Below, piece by piece: positions 48,783 to 56,981 of a stretch of DNA of 64,000 nucleotides. Source of the stretch: Curtobacterium sp. VKM Ac-2922 (lineage in GTDB: Bacteria > Actinomycetota > Actinomycetes > Actinomycetales > Microbacteriaceae). The DNA is taken from NCBI RefSeq assembly GCF_022815645.1, contig NZ_JALGRO010000011.1, positions 1 through 64,000 on the forward strand. Reading direction: 5' to 3'. Within the stretch, counting starts at the first letter, position 1; each line of letters starts with the position of its first letter. The position numbers were made by a program, and so were the translations under genes. The notes beneath the pieces are model-generated. The model did not search any database and was not told where the DNA came from. It saw only the letters and a list, made by a program, of their open reading frames with translations.

Positions 48783-48840
48783 TCAGGCCCGGGCGCCAGA
48801 CCGGTCGCGGCCTGCGCGCTGATCAGGCCCGGGGCGCCAG
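48778..48840. repeat. 40-bp direct duplication at convergent gene ends
   Basis: GCTGATCAGGCCC followed by G-rich GGCGCCAG occurs at 48778 and again at 48818. The first copy includes the aguA stop (TGA at 48780) and the second includes the stop of the convergent esterase (complement of 48823-48825). A small tandem duplication has evidently copied the junction between the two gene ends. Confidence 0.6.
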
Positions 48841-49938
48841 GCCGATCAGCGGCTGCAACCACGACAGTCCGGCGGCGAGCGCCGGTCTGGCCATGGACCA
48901 GCTGTGCGATGCCTTCGGCAGGATCCACGTGGTGACGTGCATCCCCGCCACCCGCGCACGCTGCGACTGCACCGGGGTCACCTGGCCGTAGGCGTGGTCG
49001 TCACGACCCGCGGCGAAGAACGCGTTCGTCGACCGGTACGGCGCATGCGCGGCGAGCAGCGCCGCCGGCTGTGCTCGTCGGTACGCGGCGGCGTTGCCGG
49101 AGAACCCCTCGGCGATCGTCTTCGCCACGGGTCCGATGGACGGGCCGTCCTCGCCGGCGACGTCGATCAGGTTCCCGAAGCGCCCCGGGTCCCCGGCACC
49201 GAGCTGGATCGCGCACGTGCCACCCTGCGAGAACCCGCCGATCGTCCACGCCGCGGCACCGGTCTGCACGCGCAGGTGCGTGGTGATCCACGCGGGGACG
49301 TCGTCCTCCAGGTACGTCGCGCTGTTGCCGAGCGGTCCGTCCACGCACATCGGGTTGGCCGACTGCGGGCCGAGCTGATCGGGCACGACGACGATGGGGG
49401 TCAGCCCACGGTTGAGCGTCGCGAGCGCGTCCATCGTCTCCTCGATGTGACCGCCGGTCTGCAGGTCCTCGGGGCCGGCACCCCGGGACTGCCCGGACAG
49501 CAGCACGGCGACGGGCAGGGGCGGCGGGTCCGCGGTGAGCGCCGCCGGCGGCAGGTACACCAGCGCGTCGCGAGCGGTGAAGTGCGACCGGGTCGCCGGG
49601 ATCGCGATGCGCAGCAGGCGACCCGCCGTCGGCATGTCGGCGGGCGGCCCCCAGGTGGTCGCCAGGTCGACGGTCGCCGGGGCGGTCGTCGACCCCGGTG
49701 CCTCGGCCGCGGGGATGCCGGCACTGGCCGACGGCGTCGGGGCGGTGGTCGACGGACGCGCGGAAGCGGTGCGCGTGGCGGTCGACGACGGGGACCCCGT
49801 CCCGAGTGCGCTGCTGCCGGGCGTTGCGGCGGCGGATCGGCCCCACCAGGTCGCCGCGACGCCGATGTTGACCGCGGTCAGGGCCGTCAGGACGACGACG
49901 GCGACAACGACCGCCTTGGAGCGAGATGTGTGCTGCAT
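48823..49938 (-). CDS. Secreted esterase (alpha/beta hydrolase)
   Basis: This 371-residue protein has an N-terminal membrane anchor or signal (KAVVVAVVVLTALTAVNIGVAA), a Ser/Thr/Ala-rich linker (residues about 45-90), and an esterase-D/mycolyltransferase-like domain with nucleophile Ser in IGGFSQGGTCAIQL and a late SHSW His. It probably acts outside the membrane on esters of wall polymers or plant-derived compounds; the substrate is unknown. Confidence 0.85.
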   Translation of the reverse strand: MQHTSRSKAVVVAVVVLTALTAVNIGVAATWWGRSAAATPGSSALGTGSPSSTATRTASARPSTTAPTPSASAGIPAAEAPGSTTAPATVDLATTWGPPADMPTAGRLLRIAIPATRSHFTARDALVYLPPAALTADPPPLPVAVLLSGQSRGAGPEDLQTGGHIEETMDALATLNRGLTPIVVVPDQLGPQSANPMCVDGPLGNSATYLEDDVPAWITTHLRVQTGAAAWTIGGFSQGGTCAIQLGAGDPGRFGNLIDVAGEDGPSIGPVAKTIAEGFSGNAAAYRRAQPAALLAAHAPYRSTNAFFAAGRDDHAYGQVTPVQSQRARVAGMHVTTWILPKASHSWSMARPALAAGLSWLQPLIGLAPRA

Positions 49939-50183
49939 GGGAAGGCCGAGCGTAGGGAGCGGCGCCGGGAACACCCCCTCTGGCAAGCACCTCCGGCTGA
50001 GGGTCCGTCATGCCCGGTCCCAGCGCGCATCGGGCCAGTTGACAGCAAGCACCGCGACCGCGCCGGCGATCGCCACCGCGTCCATGTCCACGTTCGTCGC
50101 TGTACTCGGCGGCGAGGCCACGCCGAACGCGCCCGTCGGTAGGGTTCGGGCACGACCGTCGACCACTGAGCAGACGAGGCACC

Positions 50184-51554
50184 ATGAGCGACACCATCTA
50201 CGCCGTCACCGACCCGACCAGCGGCGAGGTGCTGCGCACCTTCCCCACGATCACCGACGAGGCCCTGCGCGACGCGATCACCGTCGCAGACCGTGCGCAC
50301 GCCGCGGACACCAGCACCGTCGCCGACCGCGCTGCGCTGCTGCACCGCGTCGCCGAGCTGTACCGCGAACGGCGCGAGGACCTCGCCGCGACGATCGTGC
50401 GCGAGATGGCGAAGCCGATCGACCAGGCCCTGGGCGAGGTCGACTTCTGCGCCGACATCTACGACTACTACGCCGACCACGCCGAGGAGTTCCTCGCCGA
50501 CCAGCCCATCACCCTGGCGGCCGGGGCCGAGGGCAGCGCCTTCATCCGGAAGTCCTCGGTCGGCGTGCTGCTCGGGATCATGCCGTGGAACTTCCCGGCG
50601 TACCAGATCGCCCGGTTCGCCGGCCCCAACCTGCTCATCGGCAACACGGTCCTGCTGAAGCACGCCCCGCAGTGCCCCGAGTCGGCCCTGGCCGTCGAGC
50701 AGGTCTTCACCGACGCCGGCTTCCCGACCGGCGCCTACACGAACGTCTTCGCGTCGAACGACCAGGTCGCCGACGTCATCGCCGACCGCCGCGTGCACGG
50801 CGTCTCCCTCACTGGTTCCGCCCGCGCGGGTGCCGCCGTCGCCGAGATCGCCGGCCGGAACCTGACCAAGGTGGTGCTGGAACTCGGCGGCTCGGACCCG
50901 TTCATCCTGCTGTCGACGGACGACCTCGACGCCGTCGTCGAGTCCGCGGTCATGACCCGGCTCGAGGGCAACGGTCAGGTCTGCAACGCCGCCAAGCGCT
51001 TCCTGGTGGCCGACCACCTGTACGACGACTTCCTGGCGAAGTTCACCACCGCCATGGCCGCGGTCGCCCCGACCGACCCCACCACCCCGGGGGCGGAACT
51101 CGGCCCGCTGTCGTCGCCCGCCGCCGCCGACCGGCTGCAGCAGCAGCTCGACGCCGCGACCGCCCAGGGCGCCACGGTCGTGACCGGCGGCGAGCGCACC
51201 GGCAACGCCTTCACCCCGACCGTCCTGACGGGCGTCACCCCCGACAACGACGCGTACCGCGAGGAGTTCTTCGGCCCCGTCGCCGCCGTGTACCGCGTCA
51301 CGGACGAGGACGACGCGGTGCGACTGGCCAACGACACGCCCTACGGCCTCGGTTCGTACCTGTTCACGACCGACGCCGACCAAGCACTCCGCGTCGCCGA
51401 CCGCATCGAGGCGGGCATGGTCTACGTCAACATCGTCGGCGCGGACAGCCCGGAACTGCCGTTCGGCGGTGTCAAGGCGAGCGGTTTCGGTCGCGAGCTC
51501 GGCCCCCTGGGGGCCGACGAGTTCGTCAACAAGAAGCTCGTCCGCATCGGCTGA
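50184..51554 (+). CDS. NAD-dependent aldehyde dehydrogenase (succinate-semialdehyde type)
   Basis: This 456-residue aldehyde dehydrogenase has GIMPWNFPAYQIARFAGPN, the catalytic Glu in LELGGSDPFILL, and Cys in GNGQVCNAAKRFLV, with the PFGGVKASGFGREL C-terminus. The short length and QVCNAAKR context match the SSADH/Sad subgroup. It may serve GABA or another aldehyde branch; it stands alone. A GAGG site is five bases before the ATG. The 245 bases upstream hold no gene and only a weak promoter. Confidence 0.9.
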   Translation: MSDTIYAVTDPTSGEVLRTFPTITDEALRDAITVADRAHAADTSTVADRAALLHRVAELYRERREDLAATIVREMAKPIDQALGEVDFCADIYDYYADHAEEFLADQPITLAAGAEGSAFIRKSSVGVLLGIMPWNFPAYQIARFAGPNLLIGNTVLLKHAPQCPESALAVEQVFTDAGFPTGAYTNVFASNDQVADVIADRRVHGVSLTGSARAGAAVAEIAGRNLTKVVLELGGSDPFILLSTDDLDAVVESAVMTRLEGNGQVCNAAKRFLVADHLYDDFLAKFTTAMAAVAPTDPTTPGAELGPLSSPAAADRLQQQLDAATAQGATVVTGGERTGNAFTPTVLTGVTPDNDAYREEFFGPVAAVYRVTDEDDAVRLANDTPYGLGSYLFTTDADQALRVADRIEAGMVYVNIVGADSPELPFGGVKASGFGRELGPLGADEFVNKKLVRIG

Positions 51555-51569
51555 CGGACCGCAACCCAC

Positions 51570-51617
51570 GACGGACGGGAGGCCCGGTGCCAGCTGGCAC
51601 CGGGCCTCCTGTCCGTC
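51570..51617. terminator. Palindromic hairpin terminator (AGCT-loop element)
   Basis: A 22-bp stem (51570-51591 with 51596-51617, one G-T wobble) encloses AGCT. It sits between the convergent aldehyde dehydrogenase and XRE genes, so it can terminate both. The core GGCCCGGTGCC-AGCT-GGCACCGGGCC is the same as in the copies at 8373-8416 and 52603-52648. Confidence 0.75.
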
Positions 51618-51628
51618 TCGTGGAGCCG

Positions 51629-51934
51629 TCAGGTCACCTGGATACGCGAGTCTCCGGTCACGTACTCGAGGACCAGGGCGCCTCCGACCGCCTCGAGGTA
51701 ACTGCGGAGCGTTCCGACCTTGGCGTTGTCCAGATCACCGTGTTCGATCTTCGAGACCTGTCGCTGGCCGACGCCGATCCGGTCTGCGAGTTGCGCCTGC
51801 GTGAGTCCCGCGAGTTCTCGGAGTTCACGGAGGTGATGTGCGCGCACCTCGGCGAGCATCTGGTCCTTGTGTGCCTCGACGCGTGCACGATCGACCGGGT
51901 GCTCGGCGAGGAAGTCCTTGAGTGACTTGGCCAT
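51629..51934 (-). CDS. XRE-family antitoxin
   Basis: This 101-residue protein has a helical N-terminus (FLAEHPVDRARVEAHKDQML) and a classic XRE helix-turn-helix (LRELAGLTQAQLADRIGVGQ, RQVSKIEHGDL). This layout is that of antitoxins paired with Gp49/HigB-type RelE toxins, which lie just upstream. Here the upstream toxin frame is broken (51935-52178), so the antitoxin is an orphan. It may still repress its promoter. Confidence 0.85.
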   Translation of the reverse strand: MAKSLKDFLAEHPVDRARVEAHKDQMLAEVRAHHLRELRELAGLTQAQLADRIGVGQRQVSKIEHGDLDNAKVGTLRSYLEAVGGALVLEYVTGDSRIQVT

Positions 51935-52178
51935 CGTGATCGACTTCCCTTCGGGTTCTTGTTCTTCTTGCCCTTCGACGGAGCGACCGACCGGCGCCGT
52001 GCCAGCGCTTCGAGGTGTCCGTCGAAGAGGTCGTCGGCACGGGGGATGTTCCTGTCGTACCACCCGTCCAGTCGCCGGTCTTGTCGTCAGCGACCAACAG
52101 GATCGCCCGCCGTTCCGTGTCGAAGGCGAGACCCTGTGGGGTCTGAGCTGCAATCACCGCTGCCAGGACGATCCACAC
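51935..52178 (-). pseudogene. Decayed Gp49/HigB-type toxin gene
   Basis: Upstream of the antitoxin one frame encodes LAFDTERRAILLVADDKTGD followed by W, the core of Gp49/HigB toxins (usually FAFDPxRxAxLLVxGDKxGxW). The expected continuation WYDRNIPRADDLFDGHLEAL lies in a different frame just downstream. A one-base deletion after GACTGGACGGG would explain this. The N-terminal half of the domain, with its LRPG-type region, is also out of frame or missing. The toxin is therefore very probably inactive. Confidence 0.65.
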
Positions 52179-52216
52179 GCCGCGCGACCGGGCGACACTG
52201 CTGCCAGACTGGCCCG

Positions 52217-52603
52217 GTGTCCGGGTTCCATCACGTCGAAGTCTGGGTCGCGGACCTTCCGATCGCGCTGACCGAGTGGGGCTGGCTGCTGGAGCACGTC
52301 GGCTTCGACCAGAGCGCGTCCTGGCCCGAGGGCGCGAGCTGGACTGCCGGTGGGTCGTACCTGACGGTGACCACCTCGCCGAACCTCACCGGCAGCACGC
52401 ACGATCGGCGAGCACCCGGTGTGAACCACATCGCCTTCGCTGTTGGCTCGCCGACGGCCGTCAACGACGTCATGGCCGCGGCGCCAGCACACGGATGGCA
52501 ACCGCTCTACCAGGACCGATACCCGCGAGCCGGCGGCCCGGACCACTACGCCGGGTGGCTGGAGAACTCCGCCGGTTTCAAGGCGGAGATCGTCGCCGGT
52601 TGA
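52217..52603 (+). CDS. VOC-superfamily (glyoxalase-like) protein
   Basis: This 128-residue protein starts SGFHHVEVWVADLPIALTEW with metal-ligand His, and has PGVNHIAFAVGS and a late Glu in FKAEIVAG. This is the paired beta-alpha-beta-beta-beta fold of glyoxalase/dioxygenase-like proteins, sometimes antibiotic-binding. GTG start. A hairpin element follows the stop directly and separates it from the convergent putrescine oxidase gene. Confidence 0.85.
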   Translation: MSGFHHVEVWVADLPIALTEWGWLLEHVGFDQSASWPEGASWTAGGSYLTVTTSPNLTGSTHDRRAPGVNHIAFAVGSPTAVNDVMAAAPAHGWQPLYQDRYPRAGGPDHYAGWLENSAGFKAEIVAG

Positions 52604-52648
52604 CGGACACCAGGCCCGGTGCCAGCTGGCATCGGGCCTGGTGTCCGT
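52603..52648. terminator. Palindromic hairpin terminator (AGCT-loop element)
   Basis: A 21-bp stem (52603-52623 with 52628-52648, one G-T wobble) encloses AGCT. It begins at the last base of the VOC stop and ends 13 bases before the 3' end of the convergent oxidase gene. Compensating changes (ACACCAGG with CCTGGTGT, where other copies have ACGGGAGG with CCTCCCGT) show that pairing is conserved. Confidence 0.75.
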
Positions 52649-52661
52649 GGCGTGGTCGCGA

Positions 52662-54029
52662 CTACAGCGCGGCGTGCTGCGGCAGCGCCGCTTCGATCTC
52701 GGCGGCGACCTGCCGGCCGATGCGGACCGCACCGTCGACGTGCTGGTACCCGGCGCCGGCCAGGTCACTCGACGCGAACCGGATCGGACCGACGGCAGCG
52801 CGCTGGTCGGCGCCGTACCGGGCGAGCCCACCCAGGTCGAAGCTCGCGGCGTAGGCACCCCGGGTCCACTCCTCGGTCCCCCAGTCGCTCTCGTGGTAGA
52901 CGACGGGGTCGGCCGCCTGAGGACCGTAGTAGTCCACGAGCGATGCCAGGATGCGGGCCCTGCGCTCTTCCGCCGGCAACGCGAACACCGCGTCGGCGTG
53001 CTCGTCGGACACGAAGCCGACGATGGCGCCCTGTGCCGAGCCGTGCGTCGTGTTGTCGTAGGCCTCGTGGACGAGCTCGTACGGGCTGAACGCGGTGCCG
53101 GACAGCCCGGCCTCGCGCCAGAACGGCCGGTCGTACACGGCCTGCACCTTGATGACGAAGCCCATCGACAGGTGCTGGTGCAGCTGGTGCTGGCGGCGGG
53201 GCAGCGGCGGCTCGAACGTGATCCGGGTGTACAGGGGCGGCGGGACCGCGACCAGGGCCTGCTTCGCGTGCACCTCGATGCCTCCGTCGGCGAGCGCCAC
53301 CACGCCGTCCTCGGTCCAGCGGAGCGTCCGCACGGGCGCGTTCAGGTGCACGGCGTCGCCGAGCTGCTCGGCGAGCCGTTCGGAGACCTGCTGCAGCCCG
53401 CCCACGACGCGCTTGTCGAGGATGAAGTCGGCGTCGACCAGGTTCGCGAAGCTGCCGGCCGACGCGGCCATCAGCAGCGCCTGCAGCGCCGAGAAGGCAT
53501 GGGCGGGCTTGGTGAGCATCGCGCCGGCGATGAACAGCTCGACGTTGTCGGTCGCGACCCGGTCGTCGCTCAGGCCGTGCAGCCACGCGCGGAAGCTCGT
53601 CTCGTCGAGCTGCCTGGCGTCGGGGGCGTTCCACGGCTCGGCGGGGTCGACCGTGGCGACGTACCCGTCGATGACGGACACCAGCCGCTCGATTTCGTCC
53701 GCCGTGGCCTGCGGCAGCGGGAAGACGTCGCCGGTGTACTCGGTGCGGGTGCCGTCCGCGTCGACGTACACGCTGGACCCCTCGCGGTACCGGTCGTACG
53801 TGTCCAGCCCGAGTTCGTCGAGGGTCTCCAGCAGGGCGGTCTGGTCCGGGGAGACCCACTGACCGCCGATCTCGAGCGCGACGCCGTGGATGTCGTCGGT
53901 CCACGTGCGGCCGCCGACCCGGTCGCGGGCCTCGAGCACGGTGACGGTCCGGCCCTCGGCCCGCAGGCGGGTCGCGGCGATCAGCCCGGTGACCCCGGCT
54001 CCGATGATGACGACGTCGCTCTCGGTCAT
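52662..54029 (-). CDS. puo: Putrescine oxidase (FAD)
   Basis: This 455-residue flavin amine oxidase follows actinobacterial putrescine oxidases very closely: VVIIGAGVTGLIAATRLRAE, EARDRVGGRTWTDDIHGVAL, GGQWVSPDQTALLETLDELG, LFIAGAMLTKPAHAFSALQA, then DADFILDKRVVGGLQQVSER, SDWGTEEWTRGAYAASFDLG and GYQHVDGAVRIG. It oxidises putrescine to 4-aminobutanal with oxygen. It overlaps the dehydrogenase gene that would take the aldehyde. A hairpin closes the operon. Confidence 0.93.
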   Translation of the reverse strand: MTESDVVIIGAGVTGLIAATRLRAEGRTVTVLEARDRVGGRTWTDDIHGVALEIGGQWVSPDQTALLETLDELGLDTYDRYREGSSVYVDADGTRTEYTGDVFPLPQATADEIERLVSVIDGYVATVDPAEPWNAPDARQLDETSFRAWLHGLSDDRVATDNVELFIAGAMLTKPAHAFSALQALLMAASAGSFANLVDADFILDKRVVGGLQQVSERLAEQLGDAVHLNAPVRTLRWTEDGVVALADGGIEVHAKQALVAVPPPLYTRITFEPPLPRRQHQLHQHLSMGFVIKVQAVYDRPFWREAGLSGTAFSPYELVHEAYDNTTHGSAQGAIVGFVSDEHADAVFALPAEERRARILASLVDYYGPQAADPVVYHESDWGTEEWTRGAYAASFDLGGLARYGADQRAAVGPIRFASSDLAGAGYQHVDGAVRIGRQVAAEIEAALPQHAAL

Positions 54030-55534
54030 CGCTGTGCTCCCTGTCCGCTCGTGGTGGTGCGCTGCCGGAACGGGTCCGGCGTCAGCGTGTACATCGTCTC
54101 GAGGTACTCGGCGATGCCCTCGGCAGCGCCCTCACGCCCGACGCCGGACTGCTTGACCCCGCCGAACGGTGCCGAGGCGTTCGACACGACCCCGGTGTTG
54201 AGGCCGAGCATGCCGGTCTCGAGCCGCTCCATCAGACGCTGCCCACGGGCCAGGTCCTCGGTGAAGGCGTACGCCACGAGACCGTACTCGGTGTCGTTGG
54301 CCGCGCGGACGGCTTCGTCGTCGGTGGCGAAGGTGCTGATCGCGAGCACCGGGCCGAAGATCTCGCCACGCAGGATCTCGCTGCCCGGCTGCACGTCGGT
54401 CAGGACCGTGGGCTCGAAGAACGTGCCCGGGCCGTCGACGGCGTGCCCGCCGGTCCGCACCACGGCACCACGGGACACGGCGTCCGCGACCAGGCGCTCG
54501 GCCTTGGCCACGGCGCGGTCGTCGATGAGGGGGCCGATCGCGACCCCGTCCTCGGTGCCACGGCCGACGCGCATCGCCTGCACGCGCTCGGTGACGCGGC
54601 GCGCGAACTCCTCGGCGACGTCCTGGTGCACGATGAACCGGTTGGCGGCGGTGCAGGCCTGTCCGGTGTTCCGGAACTTCGCGGCGAGCGCACCGGTCAC
54701 GGCCTCGTCCAGGTCGGCGTCCGCGAACACCAGGAACGGGGCGTTGCCGCCGAGTTCCATGCTGGTGCGCAGGACGTTCGCCGAGGCCTGCGCGAGCAGG
54801 GTCCGACCGACGGGCGTCGAGCCGGTGAACGACAGCTTCCGCAGCCGCGGGTCGCCGATGACGGGTTCGGACACCGCCGCGGCGGAAGCGGTCGGCACGA
54901 CGTTGACCACCCCGTCGGGCACGCCGACCTCGCGCAGCAGGTCGACGAACAGCAGCGTGGTCAGCGGCGTGAGCTCGGCGGGCTTGACGACCACCGTGCA
55001 GCCGGCGGCCAGCGCGGGGGCGATCTTCCGCGTCGCCATCGCGAGCGGGAAGTTCCACGGCGTGATCAGGTACGCGGGACCGACGGGCTTGTGCGAGACG
55101 ATCGCGCGACCGGTGCCCTCGGGGTTCGTGCTGTACGAGCCGCCGATCCGGACTGCCTGTTCGGAGAACCAGCGCAGGAACTCGCCGCCGTAGGTGACCT
55201 CGCCGTTCGCCTCGGCCAGGGGCTTGCCCATCTCCAGGGTCATCAGCAGCGCGAAGTCGTCACGGCGCTCCTGCAGCAGGTCGAACGCGGCACGCAGCAG
55301 CTCCCCGCGCTTCCGGGGCGCGGTCGCAGCCCAGTCGGCGCGGGCTCGGTCGGCGGCGTCCAGCGCGCGGATCCCGTCGGCAGCGGTCGCACTCGCCACG
55401 TCGGCCAGCACCGCGCCGGTCGACGGGTCGTGCACGGCGAAGGTGGCTCCGTCCGACGACGGCTGCCACGAGCCGTCGATGAACAGCCCGGTGGGGACGC
55501 GGGACAGCAGGTCGTGTTCGGTGGTGGCGCTCAT
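54026..55534 (-). CDS. gabD: Succinate-semialdehyde dehydrogenase
   Basis: This 502-residue aldehyde dehydrogenase has YLITPWNFPLAMATRKIAPA, catalytic Glu in MELGGNAPFLVF and Cys in FRNTGQACTAANRFI, plus FGGVKQSGVGREGAAEGIAE and YLE, the pattern of GabD. It oxidises succinate semialdehyde to succinate; aminobutanal oxidation is a possible second activity. It lies between gabT and puo with ATGA overlaps on both sides. Confidence 0.92.
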   Translation of the reverse strand: MSATTEHDLLSRVPTGLFIDGSWQPSSDGATFAVHDPSTGAVLADVASATAADGIRALDAADRARADWAATAPRKRGELLRAAFDLLQERRDDFALLMTLEMGKPLAEANGEVTYGGEFLRWFSEQAVRIGGSYSTNPEGTGRAIVSHKPVGPAYLITPWNFPLAMATRKIAPALAAGCTVVVKPAELTPLTTLLFVDLLREVGVPDGVVNVVPTASAAAVSEPVIGDPRLRKLSFTGSTPVGRTLLAQASANVLRTSMELGGNAPFLVFADADLDEAVTGALAAKFRNTGQACTAANRFIVHQDVAEEFARRVTERVQAMRVGRGTEDGVAIGPLIDDRAVAKAERLVADAVSRGAVVRTGGHAVDGPGTFFEPTVLTDVQPGSEILRGEIFGPVLAISTFATDDEAVRAANDTEYGLVAYAFTEDLARGQRLMERLETGMLGLNTGVVSNASAPFGGVKQSGVGREGAAEGIAEYLETMYTLTPDPFRQRTTTSGQGAQR

Positions 55535-56889
55535 GCCTGGGCCAGTCCTTCCAGCACGACGCCCAGGCCCTCGGCCAGCAGTGCGTCGTCGATCGCGAGC
55601 GGCGGCAGGAAGCGCAGCACGTTGCCGTACGTGCCCGCGGTCAGGGCGATCACCCCGTGTTCGAAGGCGTACCGCACGACCCGTCCGGTGAGTCCCGGAT
55701 CGGGATCGCCGGTCGCCGGGTCGACGAGCTCCATCGCGATCATCGCCCCGCGACCCCGGACGTCGCCGATGCGCGGGTCGTCCGCCTGGGCCCGACGGAG
55801 GGTGTCGACGACGATGGCCTCGATCTCCTGCGCGCGCTCGACCAGGCCGTCGTGCTCGAACGCGTCGATCGCTGCCAGGGCGGCCGCGCACGCGATCGGG
55901 TTGCCGCCGTAGGTCCCGCCGATGCCGCCGACCTGCGGGGAGTCCATGATGTCGGCGCGGCCGGTCACGGCGGACAGGGGCAGGCCGCCCGCGATGCCCT
56001 TCGCGGTGGTCACCATGTCCGGCACGACGCCCTCGTGGTCGCTGGCGAACATCGCGCCGGTGCGGGCGAACCCGGTCTGCACCTCGTCCGCGATGAACAC
56101 CACGTCGTTCGCCCGGGCCCATGCGGCGAGCGCCGACAGGAAGCCCGGGGCGGGCACGACGAAGCCGCCCTCGCCCTGGATCGGCTCGATCAGCACCGCC
56201 GCGGTGTTCTCGGCCCCGACCTGCTTCTCGATCTGGCTGATCACCCGCCTCGCCGCCTCGGCGCCGGACAGGCCGTCGCGGTACGGGTACGACATCGGCA
56301 CGCGGTAGACCTCGGGGGCGAACGGGCCGAAGCCGCTCTTGTAGGGCTGGTTCTTGGCGGTGAGCGCCAGCGTCAGGTTCGTCCGACCGTGGTACGCGTG
56401 GTCGAACACCACGACCGCCTGTCGCCCGGTGTGGCTGCGGGCGATCTTCACCGCGTTCTCGACGGCTTCGGCGCCGGAGTTGAACAGCGCTGTCCGCTTG
56501 TCGTGGTCGCCCGGGGTCAGGCGGTTGAGGGCCTCGGCGACCTCGACGTACCCGTCGTAGGCGGCGATGGTGAAGCACGTGTGCGTGAACGCTGCTGCCT
56601 GCGCGGTGACCGCGGCGACGACACCGGGGTGGGCGTTGCCGACCGAGGTCACGGCGATCCCCGAACCGAGGTCGATGAGCGAGTTGCCGTCCGCGTCGAC
56701 CACGACGCCGCCGCCAGCGGCCACGACGGCGATCGGCACAGCGACACCCACCCCCGTCGGTACGGCCGCGGCCTTGCGTGCCAGCAGTTCCGTGGACCGC
56801 GGGCCGGGGACCGCCGTGACGAGACGGCGTTCCTGCGCCAGACCCGGTCCGCCGGTGGTCGTGGTGGGGTGCACTGCTGTGGAGGACAT
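55531..56889 (-). CDS. gabT: 4-aminobutyrate aminotransferase
   Basis: This 452-residue class III aminotransferase has GSGIAVTSVGNAHPGVVAAV, FNSGAEAVENAVKIARSHTG, EPIQGEGGFVVPAPGFL, DEVQTGFARTG and the Schiff-base Lys in MVTTAKGIAGGLPLSAV, all as in GabT. It moves the amino group of GABA to 2-oxoglutarate, giving succinate semialdehyde for GabD. ATG at 56889 heads the gabT-gabD-puo operon, divergent from the PucR regulator 92 bases away. Confidence 0.95.
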   Translation of the reverse strand: MSSTAVHPTTTTGGPGLAQERRLVTAVPGPRSTELLARKAAAVPTGVGVAVPIAVVAAGGGVVVDADGNSLIDLGSGIAVTSVGNAHPGVVAAVTAQAAAFTHTCFTIAAYDGYVEVAEALNRLTPGDHDKRTALFNSGAEAVENAVKIARSHTGRQAVVVFDHAYHGRTNLTLALTAKNQPYKSGFGPFAPEVYRVPMSYPYRDGLSGAEAARRVISQIEKQVGAENTAAVLIEPIQGEGGFVVPAPGFLSALAAWARANDVVFIADEVQTGFARTGAMFASDHEGVVPDMVTTAKGIAGGLPLSAVTGRADIMDSPQVGGIGGTYGGNPIACAAALAAIDAFEHDGLVERAQEIEAIVVDTLRRAQADDPRIGDVRGRGAMIAMELVDPATGDPDPGLTGRVVRYAFEHGVIALTAGTYGNVLRFLPPLAIDDALLAEGLGVVLEGLAQA

Positions 56890-56933
56890 GCGGCGATCGT
56901 AGGAGCCCACGCACCGACCGCCCACCGTCCACC

Positions 56934-56975
56934 GTGTACACCACCTGCAGTACCGATCGCCACGGCGGATACAGT
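56934..56975. promoter_or_regulatory. gabT-pucR control region
   Basis: GTGTACAC, a perfect palindrome, lies at 56934-56941 midway between the divergent genes. TACAGT at 56970-56975 is a -10 box whose expected start point coincides with the pucR ATG at 56982, which suggests a leaderless mRNA. The PucR protein probably acts here on gabT. Confidence 0.4.
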
Positions 56976-56981
56976 GACGCC

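Noticed and set aside
50039-50044. Perfect TTGACA as a -35 box for the aldehyde dehydrogenase at 50184
   Set aside because: The position 17 bases downstream is GCCGGC, not a -10 box, and the gene start is about 140 bases away.
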